21,374 bases of DNA from Calidifontimicrobium sp964618555 (lineage in GTDB: Bacteria > Pseudomonadota > Gammaproteobacteria > Burkholderiales > Burkholderiaceae_C): the NCBI GenBank assembly GCA_964618555.1, contig CAZUBF010000048.1:1-21374 (forward strand), read 5' to 3'. Within the stretch, counting starts at the first letter, position 1. The number at the start of each line of letters is the position of its first letter. The notes beneath the pieces are model-generated. The model did no database searches. It was not told the DNA's origin and saw only the letters and a list, made by a program, of their open reading frames with translations. The position numbers and the translations under genes are program-made. Shown here piece after piece: positions 8,700 to 17,854 of the stretch.

Positions 8700-10001
8700 T
8701 CAGCCCGCGCGTGGGTGTTGCAGCCGGCCGGCGACGTAGGTGGCGGCGAGGTTGCGCTCGTCGCCGAGAACCATCCATGCGAACACGCGCTCGTGCAGCG
8801 TGCGCGCGAGCGCGTCGCGGTGCGTCGCGACCGGGCCCACGGCCCATTCCCACACCGCGATGTCGGCGACGCGCCCGGGCTCGAGCGAGCCGATCTCGTC
8901 GTCGAGGCGCAGCGCGCGCGCGGCGCCGCGCGTGGCTGCGTACAGCGCCTTCCACGCCGTCAGCCGCACGCCCTGCAGCGCCTGGATGCGGTACGCCGCG
9001 GCCATCGTGCGCTGCATCGACAGGCTGGTGCCGCCGCCGACGTCGGAGGCCAGCGTCACCGCGGCGCCGGCGTCTTCGAGCGCGCGCCAGCCGAGCAGCC
9101 CGCTGCCGAGGAACAGGTTCGACGTCGGCGAGTGCGCGATCTGCGCGCCGGTGGCGGCGAGCAGCGCGCGGTCGGCGTCGTCGAGCCAGATGCCGTGCGC
9201 GAGCACCGAGCGCTCGTCGAGCAGGCCGTGGCGGTGGTACACGTCGAGGTAGCTGCGCGCCTGCGCGAACAGCTCGGCGACCCAGGCGACCTCGGCGCGG
9301 TTCTCGGCCACGTGCGTCTGCATGTACAGGCCCGGGTAGCTGCGCAGCAGGCGGCCGGCCATGTCGAGCTGCGCCGGCGTGCTCGTCGGGGCGAAACGCA
9401 CCGTCAGCGCGTAGGCGAGCCGGCCGCGCCCGTGCCAGCGCTCGATGCCGTCGACGCAGTCGCGCTCGGCGCCGGCGACGTCGTCGGTCAGGAAGTCCGG
9501 CGCATGGCGGTCCATCAGCACCTTGCCGGCGATCACCCGCATGCCGCGCGACTGCGCCGCGCCGAACAGCGCGTCGGCCGACACCTTGTGCACCGTCGGG
9601 AACACGACGGCGGCGGTGGTGCCGTGGGCGAGCAGCGCGGCGACGAAACGCTCGGCGCCCGCGTGCGACACGTCGGCGTCGGCGTAACGCGCCTCGGCCG
9701 GGAACGTGTAGGTGTTCAGCCAGTCGAGCAGTTCGGTGCCGTAGCTGGCGATGACGTCGAGCTGGGGCATGTGCACGTGCGTGTCGACGAAGCCCGGCGT
9801 CACGAGGCGGCCGCGGTGGTCGACGCGCTGCCAGCCGTCGCCGGGGTCGCTGCGGCTGCGCCCGACGATGCGCCCGTCCTCGACCAGCAGCCAGGCGTCG
9901 GCGTCGAAGCGCACCGCCGGCGTCTCGACGGCGCCGAAGCCGGGGTCGTCGACGAGGTCGAGCAGGTCGCCGCGGATCGCGAGCCGCCGTCGTTCGCTCA
10001 T
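8700..10001 (-). CDS. guaD: Guanine deaminase
   Basis: This 433-residue cytoplasmic zinc amidohydrolase converts guanine to xanthine and ammonia. Metal-ligand positions expected for the family are present: H75 and H77 in PGFVDTHVHMPQ, H230 in QTHVAEN, H269 in LAHGIWL, and D320 in ASDVGGGTSLSM. The PQLDVIASYG and LNTYTFPAE segments are typical of GuaD rather than of chlorohydrolases or cytosine deaminases. The ATG at 10001 has AGGAG about 10 nt upstream and overlaps the stop of the LysR gene (ATGA). An in-frame upstream start would run deep into the regulator, so 10001 is clearly right. Its product xanthine is the substrate of the divergently encoded XdhAB. Confidence 0.96.
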   Translation of the reverse strand: MSERRRLAIRGDLLDLVDDPGFGAVETPAVRFDADAWLLVEDGRIVGRSRSDPGDGWQRVDHRGRLVTPGFVDTHVHMPQLDVIASYGTELLDWLNTYTFPAEARYADADVSHAGAERFVAALLAHGTTAAVVFPTVHKVSADALFGAAQSRGMRVIAGKVLMDRHAPDFLTDDVAGAERDCVDGIERWHGRGRLAYALTVRFAPTSTPAQLDMAGRLLRSYPGLYMQTHVAENRAEVAWVAELFAQARSYLDVYHRHGLLDERSVLAHGIWLDDADRALLAATGAQIAHSPTSNLFLGSGLLGWRALEDAGAAVTLASDVGGGTSLSMQRTMAAAYRIQALQGVRLTAWKALYAATRGAARALRLDDEIGSLEPGRVADIAVWEWAVGPVATHRDALARTLHERVFAWMVLGDERNLAATYVAGRLQHPRAG

Positions 10002-10969
10002 GTCGAAGCTCCTGCGCGTTGCGCCTGCGACTGCAGCTCGCGCGCCAGTTCGCGCACCTGCTCGCGCAGCCAGCGCCCGGCGGCGCTGGCGTGCGTCAGG
10101 TCGTGCCACAGCTGGTAATAGACCAGCGGCGGGAACGCCACCGGGCAGCGCACGATGCGCACTGGGAACTGGCCGACGTAGCGGCTGCAGAACAGCCGCC
10201 CCGTCGTCAGCACCAGCCGCGTGCGCGCGATCATCAGCGGCACCAGCCCGAAGTGCGGGCTGCGCACCGCGACATCGCGTTGCAGCCCCTGCTCGGCCAG
10301 GTACTCGTCGATCACGCCGGGCGCGCCGGCGTGCAGCGCCGTCGGCGCGACGTGTTCGGCGCCGAGGTAGCGCTCGGCGGTCCAGCCGCGCGGGTTCGTC
10401 GCCGCGGGGTGGTCGGCGGCGACGAGGCAGACGATGTCGTCGGCGAGCAGCCGCCCGAGGTGCAGTTCGCCGGGCGGGCTCATCCAGTTGCCGATGACGA
10501 GGTCGACGTCGCCGTGCGCGAGCGCGTCGCGGTAGTCGAAGTCGCGCGACAGCGGCACGATCTCGACGCGTGCGCCGGGCGCCGCGCGTTTGACGCGCGC
10601 GACGAGCTCGGGCAGGAACAGCGGGTCGAGGTAGTCGCTGGCGGCGATGCGAAACGTCAGCCGCGCCTTCGCCGGCTCGAACGCGAGCGCCGGCGTGCGC
10701 GCGCCGAACATCTGCTCGGCGCTGCGCAGCAGCGCGTCGGCCGGTGCCAGCAGTTCGAGCGCGACGGCGGTGGGCGCCATGCCGCCGCCCGAGCGCACCA
10801 GCAGCGGGTCGCCGATCAGCTCGCGCAGGCGCTTGAGCTGCGCGCTGACCTGCGGCTGGCTGCTGGCCAGCTTCAGCGCGGCCCGCGAGACGCTGCGTTC
10901 GGTGATCACGGTGTGGAAGACCCTGACGAGATGGAGCTCGATCTTGTCGAACGCAGCGCGGTCTGCCAT
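9998..10969 (-). CDS. LysR-family transcriptional regulator, probable purine-catabolism regulator
   Basis: This 323-residue regulator has an N-terminal winged helix-turn-helix (about residues 8-65). Recognition-helix region SQPQVSAQLKRLRELIGDPLLVR is split here as SQPQVSAQLKRL and GDPLLVR. A two-lobed effector-binding domain follows (about 95-305). The ATG at 10969 is preceded by GGAG at 8-9 nt. Its stop overlaps the guaD start by 4 bp, so it is the first gene of the operon it probably controls. It is also divergent from xdhA, the standard LysR arrangement for controlling both units. The effector is unknown; a purine such as guanine, xanthine or urate is a reasonable guess from context only. 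Confidence 0.93.
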   Translation of the reverse strand: MADRAAFDKIELHLVRVFHTVITERSVSRAALKLASSQPQVSAQLKRLRELIGDPLLVRSGGGMAPTAVALELLAPADALLRSAEQMFGARTPALAFEPAKARLTFRIAASDYLDPLFLPELVARVKRAAPGARVEIVPLSRDFDYRDALAHGDVDLVIGNWMSPPGELHLGRLLADDIVCLVAADHPAATNPRGWTAERYLGAEHVAPTALHAGAPGVIDEYLAEQGLQRDVAVRSPHFGLVPLMIARTRLVLTTGRLFCSRYVGQFPVRIVRCPVAFPPLVYYQLWHDLTHASAAGRWLREQVRELARELQSQAQRAGAST

Positions 10970-10980
10970 ATGTTCATCTC

Positions 10981-11012
10981 CATATTCGATATTTCGATTC
11001 TGATATGGACAA
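10981..11012. promoter_or_regulatory. Candidate LysR operator and overlapping divergent promoters, guaD operon / xdhABC
   Basis: This is an AT-rich island in otherwise GC-rich DNA between the divergent LysR and xdhA genes. It contains ATAT-TCG-ATAT (10982-10992), the repeated TTCGAT at 10985-10990 and 10993-10998, TCGA-N4-TCGA (10986-10997), and an outer CATAT-N17-ATATG (10981-11007). T10985-N11-A10997 fits the loose LysR T-N11-A box. On the minus strand TTGTCC (11012-11007) lies 17 bp from TCGAAT (10989-10984), a plausible promoter for the regulator operon. Assignment is by pattern only. Confidence 0.45.
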
Positions 11013-11033
11013 GCCGCGCCGGGCGAGTACCTT
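11006..11033 (+). promoter_or_regulatory. Possible xdhABC promoter
   Basis: TGGACA (11006-11011) matches the -35 consensus at five of six positions. Sixteen bp later TACCTT (11028-11033) matches the -10 at three of six. The -10 ends 7 nt before the ATG at 11041, so the message would be leaderless or nearly so if this promoter is used. The -35 overlaps the -35 candidate of the divergent operon. Confidence 0.4.
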
Positions 11034-11040
11034 TGCGCCG

Positions 11041-12618
<1,578 letters not shown>

Positions 12619-12634
12619 GCCGGGAGACACGACG

Positions 12635-15058
12635 ATGAACAAGCCGGTCGAAACTTTCCTCGAGCAGCCGCTCGCACAACCCTTCGTCGACCACGCAGTG
12701 CACGCCGCGCGCCGCATCGACGCCGCCGCCGAAGCGAAGCGCCACGACGCCGGAGCGCGCGTGGGCGTCAGCCGCGCGCACGAGTCGGCGCACCTGCACG
12801 TCGCCGGCGCCGCGACCTACATCGACGACATCGCCGAGTCCGCCGGCACGCTGCACGCGGCGCTCGGGCTGTCGCCCGTCGCGCACGGGCGGCTCAAGTC
12901 GGTCGACGTCGAGCGGCTGCGCGCGCTGCCCGGCGTCGTCGCCGTGCTGACCGCGGCGGACATCCCGGGCACCAACGACTGCGGGCCGATCGTGCACGAC
13001 GACCCGATCCTCGCCGCGCACGAGCTGGCCTACCTCGGCCAGCCGGTGTTCGCCGTGATCGCGACCGACCGCGAACTGGCGCGCCGCGCCGCCGCACGCG
13101 CCAAGGACGTGATCTCGTACGAACCGCTGCCGGCGGTGCTGAGCGCGCGCGAAGGCCACGCGGCGCAGCAGTACGTCGTGCCGCCGATGCACCTGGCGCG
13201 CGGCGACGCGCACGCCGCGCTGGCCGCCGCGCCGCACCGGATGCAGGGGTCGTTCAGCCTCGGCGGCCAGGAGCAGTTCTACCTGGAGGGCCAGATCAGC
13301 TACGCGCTGCCGCAGGAGGACCGCACGCTGCTCGTGCACTGCTCGACGCAGCACCCGAGCGAGATGCAGCACGTCGTCGCGCACGCGCTGGGTTGGCACG
13401 CGCACCAGGTGCAGGTGCAGTGCCGGCGCATGGGCGGCGGTTTCGGCGGCAAGGAGTCGCAGTCGGCACTGTTCGCCTGCGTCGCCGCGGTCGCGGCGGT
13501 CAAGCTGCAGCGCCCCGTCAAGCTGCGCGTCGACCGCGACGACGACTTCCTCGTCACCGGACGGCGCCACGGCTTCGAGTTCGACTGGGACGTCGGCTTC
13601 GACGACGACGGGCGCATCGTCGGCACCGAGGTCACGATGATCGCCAACGCCGGCTGCAGCGCCGACCTGTCGCCGCCGGTGATGACACGCGCGCTGTGCC
13701 ACTTCGACAACGCGTACTGGCTGCCGCACGTCGGCCTGCACGGCTACTGCGCGAAGACGAACACGCAGAGCAACACGGCGTTTCGCGGCTTCGGCGGGCC
13801 GCAGGGCGCACTCGCCATCGAGATGATCCTCGACAGCGTCGCGCGTAGGCTGGGCAAGGACGCGCTGGCCGTGCGCCGCGCCAACTTCTACGGCGTCGGC
13901 GAGCGCAACGTCACGCCCTACGACCAGGTCGTCGAGGACAACGTGATCGCCGACCTCGTCGATCGCCTGGCCGCGCAGTGCGACTACGCCGGTCGCCGTG
14001 CCGAAATCGCGGCCTACAACGCCGCCAGTCCGGTGCTCAAGCGCGGCATCGCGCTGACCCCCGTCAAGTTCGGCATCTCGTTCAACGTCGCGCACTTCAA
14101 CCAGGCCGGCGCACTGGTGCACGTCTACAGCGACGGCAGCGTGCTCGTCAACCACGGCGGCACCGAGATGGGCCAGGGGCTGAACACCAAGGTCGCGCAG
14201 GTCGTCGCGCACGAGCTCGGCGTCGCCTTCGACCGCGTGCGCGTCACCGCGACCGACACGCAGAAGGTCGCCAACACCTCGGCCACCGCGGCGTCGACCG
14301 GCACCGACCTCAACGGCAAGGCGGCGCAGGACGCGGCGCGCCAGATCCGCGAGCGGCTCGCCGCGTTCGTCGCCGCGAAACACGGCGTCGAGGCGACCGG
14401 CGTGCGCTTCGCCAACGACAGCGTCGAAGCCGGCGGCGCCAAGCTGCCGTTCGACGAGGTCGTGCAGCAGGCCTACGTCGGTCGCGTGCAGCTGTGGAGC
14501 GACGGCTTCTACGCCACGCCCGGGCTGCACTGGGACCGCGAGCGGCTCAAGGGCCGGCCGTTCTTCTACTTCGCGTACGGCGCCGCCGTCAGCGAAGTCG
14601 TGATCGACACCCTGACCGGCGAGTCGAAGCTGCTGCGCGCCGACGTGCTGCACGACGTCGGCCGCTCGCTCAACCCGGCGGTGGACGTCGGCCAGGTCGA
14701 GGGCGCGTTCATCCAGGGCATGGGCTGGCTGACGACGGAAGAGCTCGTCTGGCACCCGAAGACCGGGCTGCTGACGACCCACGCGCCGAGCACCTACAAG
14801 ATCCCCACGGCCAACGACTGCCCGCCGGTGTTCAACGTGCAGCTGTACGAGAACACCAACGTGGCCGACAGCATCCACCGCAGCAAGGCGGTCGGCGAGC
14901 CGCCGCTGCTGCTGCCGTTCTCGGTGCTGCTGGCGATCCGCGACGCCGTCTCGGCCGTGGGCGGCCACCGCGTCGACCCGCCGCTGCGCGCGCCGGCCAC
15001 CGCCGAGGCGGTGCTCGACGCCGTCGAAGCCGTGCGCGCGGCCGCCGCCGCCGCATGA
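12635..15058 (+). CDS. xdhB: Xanthine dehydrogenase large, molybdopterin-binding subunit
   Basis: This 807-residue catalytic subunit carries the molybdenum cofactor and hydroxylates hypoxanthine and xanthine. Residues matching the well-studied bovine/Rhodobacter active site are present: Q212 in GGQEQFYLE, E274 in GGGFGGKES, R384 in NTAFRGFGGPQG, and E755 in AVGEPPLL (the catalytic base, bovine E1261). The cofactor-contact segment GTEMGQGLNTK is also there. All catalytic positions are conserved, so a true xanthine dehydrogenase is more likely than a CO or aldehyde dehydrogenase. The ATG at 12635 has GGGAG upstream. The stop overlaps the xdhC start (ATGA), implying coupled translation with the maturation factor. 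Confidence 0.97.
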   Translation: MNKPVETFLEQPLAQPFVDHAVHAARRIDAAAEAKRHDAGARVGVSRAHESAHLHVAGAATYIDDIAESAGTLHAALGLSPVAHGRLKSVDVERLRALPGVVAVLTAADIPGTNDCGPIVHDDPILAAHELAYLGQPVFAVIATDRELARRAAARAKDVISYEPLPAVLSAREGHAAQQYVVPPMHLARGDAHAALAAAPHRMQGSFSLGGQEQFYLEGQISYALPQEDRTLLVHCSTQHPSEMQHVVAHALGWHAHQVQVQCRRMGGGFGGKESQSALFACVAAVAAVKLQRPVKLRVDRDDDFLVTGRRHGFEFDWDVGFDDDGRIVGTEVTMIANAGCSADLSPPVMTRALCHFDNAYWLPHVGLHGYCAKTNTQSNTAFRGFGGPQGALAIEMILDSVARRLGKDALAVRRANFYGVGERNVTPYDQVVEDNVIADLVDRLAAQCDYAGRRAEIAAYNAASPVLKRGIALTPVKFGISFNVAHFNQAGALVHVYSDGSVLVNHGGTEMGQGLNTKVAQVVAHELGVAFDRVRVTATDTQKVANTSATAASTGTDLNGKAAQDAARQIRERLAAFVAAKHGVEATGVRFANDSVEAGGAKLPFDEVVQQAYVGRVQLWSDGFYATPGLHWDRERLKGRPFFYFAYGAAVSEVVIDTLTGESKLLRADVLHDVGRSLNPAVDVGQVEGAFIQGMGWLTTEELVWHPKTGLLTTHAPSTYKIPTANDCPPVFNVQLYENTNVADSIHRSKAVGEPPLLLPFSVLLAIRDAVSAVGGHRVDPPLRAPATAEAVLDAVEAVRAAAAAA

Positions 15059-15864
15059 CCGTCGCCGCGCTGCGCGCCACCGCGAAGGCCTGGCTCGACG
15101 GCGGCCGGCCGGCGATGGAAGTCGCGGTGCTCGCGCACCGCGGCTCGGTGCCGCGCGAGGCCGGCACGCGCATGCTGGTGGCCGCCGACGCGGTGGCCGG
15201 CACGATCGGCGGCGGCCACCTCGAGCTGCAGGCGATCGAGCGCGCACGCCAGCACCTCGCCGAAGGCGCCTCCGGCGTCGACGACTGGGCCGTCGCGCTG
15301 GGTCCGACGCTCGGCCAGTGCTGCGGCGGCGCGCTGACGCTGCGCACCCAGCCACTGACCGCGGCGTCGCTGGCCGCGTGGCCCGAGGCGTTGCCGCGCT
15401 TCACGCTGCAGCTGTACGGCGCCGGACACGTCGGCCGCGCGATCGTGCGGCTGCTCGAAGGCATCGACTGTCGAGTGCAGTGGATCGACGAGCGCGAGAG
15501 CGAATTCCCGGGCGCGCCGCTGCCGCCGCACGTCGAGAAGGTCTGCGTCGAGCCGGTCGAAGCCGAGGTCGGCACGGCGCCGCCTGGCGCGTTCTACCTC
15601 GTGCTGACGCACAGCCACGACCTGGACCTGCGCATCACCGAGGCGGTGCTCAGGCGCGGCGACTTCGGCTTCTGCGGACTGATCGGCAGCAAGACCAAGC
15701 GCGGGCGCTTCCTGCACCGCTTCGAGCAGCGCGGCGTGCCGCCCGAGTCGATCGCGCGGCTGACCTGCCCGATCGGCGTGCCCGGCATCACCGGCAAGGA
15801 GCCCGCGGTGCTCGCGGTGGCGGTGGTCGCGCAACTGCTGCAGGTCGCCTCGCCCGCCCGCTGA
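15055..15864 (+). CDS. xdhC: Xanthine dehydrogenase accessory protein (Moco chaperone)
   Basis: This 269-residue cytoplasmic protein is not part of the mature enzyme. XdhC in Rhodobacter binds molybdenum cofactor, promotes its sulfuration and delivers it to XdhB. Visible hallmarks are the N-terminal XdhC/CoxI domain with AHRGSVPREAGTRMLV and GTIGGGHLE, and the conserved Cys pair C89-C90 in LGQCCGGALTL. A Rossmann-like C-terminal half follows with G122-x-G124-x-x-G127 and LIGSKTKRGRF. It ends with the family's PIGVPGITGKEPAVLAVAV region. The start at 15055 overlaps the xdhB stop by 4 bp. It closes the xdhABC operon. Confidence 0.95.
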   Translation: MTVAALRATAKAWLDGGRPAMEVAVLAHRGSVPREAGTRMLVAADAVAGTIGGGHLELQAIERARQHLAEGASGVDDWAVALGPTLGQCCGGALTLRTQPLTAASLAAWPEALPRFTLQLYGAGHVGRAIVRLLEGIDCRVQWIDERESEFPGAPLPPHVEKVCVEPVEAEVGTAPPGAFYLVLTHSHDLDLRITEAVLRRGDFGFCGLIGSKTKRGRFLHRFEQRGVPPESIARLTCPIGVPGITGKEPAVLAVAVVAQLLQVASPAR

Positions 15865-15888
15865 CCCGAGCCGACTAACATCGCCGCA

Positions 15889-15907
15889 CGGCGCCTTCGC
15901 GGCGCCG
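15889..15907. repeat. 7-bp stem-loop between xdhC and the second LysR gene
   Basis: CGGCGCC pairs perfectly with GGCGCCG around a TTCGC loop, ending 6 nt before the LysR start codon. There is no T-run, so it is a poor intrinsic terminator. It could instead mask the start region of the regulator, which has no evident Shine-Dalgarno. TAACAT at 15876-15881 is a possible -10 box just upstream, so the stem may be in the short leader. Confidence 0.5.
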
Positions 15908-15913
15908 CGTGCG

Positions 15914-16852
15914 ATGAACCTGCGACAGCTCGAGACCTTCGTCCGCGTCGCCGAGCTCGGCAGCTTCAGCCGCGCCGCGCGCGTGCTCGGCATCGCGCAG
16001 CCGGCGCTCAGCCGCCAGGTGCGCGCGCTCGAGACCGACCTGCGCGAGACGCTGCTGTTGCGCGACGGCCGCGGCGTGAGGCTGACCGAAGCCGGCCAGC
16101 GCCTGTTCGAACACGGCATCGGCATCCTGCAGCTGGTCGCCCGCGCGCGCGACGACATCGACGCCAGCCGCGACGAGCCGACCGGACGCATCGTCGTCGG
16201 CCTGCCGCCGAGCATCGCACGCCCGCTGGCGCTGCCCCTGATCGACACCTTCAAGCGCGAGCTGCCGAAGGCGCGGCTGGCCATCGTCGAGGGCCTGTCG
16301 ACGCACATCGCCGAGTGGATCGCCACCGGTCGCGTCGACCTGGGGCTTCTGCACAACCCCGACGCGCAGCCCGGCCTGGAGACCACGCCGATCGTCGAGG
16401 AGCCGCTGGCGCTGGTCTCGCCGCTCGGCCCCCGGCGGGGCCCGCCGCGGCGGCCGGCGCCGCTGCCGCTGCGCGAGCTGCCGGCATATCCGCTGGTGGT
16501 GCCCGAGCGTGCGCACGCGATCCGTCGCCTGCTCGAGACGCAGGCGGCGCGCGCCGGACTGAAGCTGCACATCGCGTGGGAAGTCTCGGCGGTGCCTGCG
16601 ATCATCGAGCTGGTCGCCGCCGGCCACGGCCACGCGGTGCTGACGCCCAGCGCGGTCGCGCAGTCGGGGCAAGGCGCACGGCTCGCCCTGCGCCCGATCG
16701 TCGATCCGCGCCTGACGACGCTGCTGTGCATGGCCGTGTCGGCGTCACGCCGGCCGACGCGGCTGGTGCAGCACCTGATGCAGCGCCTGCCAGGGCTGGT
16801 GCGCGAGTTCGCGGCCCCACCGGCGACGGCATCTCCGCCCATGCCGCTTTGA
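15914..16852 (+). CDS. LysR-family transcriptional regulator, Nac/Cbl-like, possible lig/pmd regulator
   Basis: This 312-residue regulator has a well-conserved N-terminal HTH (MNLRQLETFVRVAELGSFS, with IAQPALSRQVRALE as the recognition region). A LysR substrate-binding domain spans about 90-295. The segments RGVRLTEAGQRLFEHG and GRIVVGLPPSIA resemble the Nac/Cbl-like subgroup. It is transcribed in the same direction as both the xdhABC genes 49 bp upstream and the lig genes downstream. Protocatechuate 4,5-cleavage clusters are often controlled by a LysR protein (LigR, PmdR), so it is a candidate for that role. Assignment to the lig cluster rather than to xdh is inference. Position 16852 is the last base of the TGA. 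Confidence 0.92.
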   Translation: MNLRQLETFVRVAELGSFSRAARVLGIAQPALSRQVRALETDLRETLLLRDGRGVRLTEAGQRLFEHGIGILQLVARARDDIDASRDEPTGRIVVGLPPSIARPLALPLIDTFKRELPKARLAIVEGLSTHIAEWIATGRVDLGLLHNPDAQPGLETTPIVEEPLALVSPLGPRRGPPRRPAPLPLRELPAYPLVVPERAHAIRRLLETQAARAGLKLHIAWEVSAVPAIIELVAAGHGHAVLTPSAVAQSGQGARLALRPIVDPRLTTLLCMAVSASRRPTRLVQHLMQRLPGLVREFAAPPATASPPMPL

Positions 16853-16943
16853 CATAGCAGGTATCGGCGCACTGCCCTTGGCCGGGGGCGGGACGCTGCG
16901 CACAATCGGCGCGTCCCTCGCGCTCGTCTACCCCGCCCGGCCC

Positions 16944-17633
16944 ATGAACCCCTCGATCCACGGCATCTCGTCGATGGCCACGCGTGCGCTGCTCGCCGAG
17001 CTGGCGACGGCATACCAGGCCCACGCCGGCGTCGCGGTCGCGATCGAGTCGGTCGGCGGCGTCGACGCGGCCCGGCGGGTCGCCGCCGGCGAGCCGTTCG
17101 ACGTCGTCGTGCTCGCCGCCGACGCGATCGACAGGCTTGCCGCCGCCGGCCACGTGATCGCCGACAGCCGCACCGGCGTGGTGCGTTCCGACGTGGCGAT
17201 CGCGGTGCGCGCCGGCGCGCCGCACCCCGACATCGGTTCGGCCGACGCGCTGCGGCACGCACTGCTCGCGGCGCGCACGATCGGCTACTCCACCGGACCC
17301 AGCGGCACCGCGCTGCTGCAGCTGCTCGAGCGCTGGGGCGTCGCCGAGGCGCTGCGCGAGCGCATCGTGCAGGCACCACCGGGCGTGCCGGTGGGCACGC
17401 TGGTGGCGCGCGGCGATGTCGAGCTCGGATTCCAGCAGCGCAGCGAGCTGATGCACCTGGACGGCGTCGACGTGCTCGGCGGCATGCCCGCCGGCATCGA
17501 GATCGTCACCGTCTTCGCCGGCGCCGTGTGTGCCGCGTCGACGCGGCCCGGGGACGCGCGTGCGCTGCTCGACTTCCTCGCCTCGCCGGCCACCGTCGAC
17601 GCCAAGCGTCGCCACGGCATGCAACCCGCGTAG
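16944..17633 (+). CDS. ModA-like substrate-binding-domain protein without visible signal peptide
   Basis: This 229-residue protein has the periplasmic-binding-protein type 2 fold pattern of molybdate-binding proteins (COG0725). The N-terminal GISSMATRAL (7-16) sits where ModA has its oxyanion-binding Ser loop. ESVGGVDAARRVAAGEPFDVVVLA matches the second ModA loop and following strand, here quoted as EPFDVVVLA. GPSGTALLQLLERWGV and RGDVELGFQQ match later ModA segments. No hydrophobic signal peptide or lipobox is present from the ATG at 16944, and the only upstream in-frame start (TTG 16878) adds no convincing export signal. The ATG lacks a clear ribosome site; CACAAT near 16900 is -10-like. 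It has no ABC partner in the window. It may be a cytoplasmic ligand-binding protein for molybdate or for an aromatic/oxyacid; the function is unknown. Confidence 0.85.
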   Translation: MNPSIHGISSMATRALLAELATAYQAHAGVAVAIESVGGVDAARRVAAGEPFDVVVLAADAIDRLAAAGHVIADSRTGVVRSDVAIAVRAGAPHPDIGSADALRHALLAARTIGYSTGPSGTALLQLLERWGVAEALRERIVQAPPGVPVGTLVARGDVELGFQQRSELMHLDGVDVLGGMPAGIEIVTVFAGAVCAASTRPGDARALLDFLASPATVDAKRRHGMQPA

Positions 17634-17666
17634 ATGAACCGCCCCCGAATCGCCCCCGGCCACGGC

Positions 17667-17808
17667 GGCCGGCCGACCTGCCGGCCGGCCCTCGCGCGCG
17701 AGGAACAGTGGCTGTGGACTGTTCCCCGTCGGCGCCCATCCCCCTCGCGGGGGCGCCCCCAGTGCCCCGGCGACGCCGGATGCGCGGCGGCCGACCGAGC
17801 GGGTCGGC
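17667..17808. repeat. Cluster of five inverted repeats in the 221-bp gap before ligJ
   Basis: The gap 17634-17854 holds successive dyads. GGCCGGC/GCCGGCC has a 6-nt loop (17667-17686). CCTCGCG-CGCGAGG is a perfect 14-bp palindrome (17690-17703). GGAACAGT-N8-ACTGTTCC is perfect (17702-17725). CCCCC-TCGC-GGGGG sits inside an outer GGCG/CGCC (17731-17757). GCCGACC-N5-GGTCGGC is also perfect (17790-17808). None is followed by a T-run. The stretch could be a terminator/leader, a regulator-binding region for the lig operon, or a dispersed intergenic repeat. The rest of the gap holds only the ligJ ribosome site. Confidence 0.7.
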
Positions 17809-17854
17809 GGTCCGCGAGCGGCACCGCTATCTCACACCCGGACAGGGAGACTCG

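Noticed and set aside
5158..8739. 1193-codon plus-strand open frame across the transporter genes
   Set aside because: It runs antisense to three well-supported genes, is dominated by Arg/His/Asp/Ala composition typical of GC-rich shadow frames, and shows no domain.
16878..16943. Upstream TTG start that would extend the ModA-like protein by 22 residues
   Set aside because: TTG without a ribosome site; the added residues do not make a convincing signal peptide and precede the conserved N-terminus.
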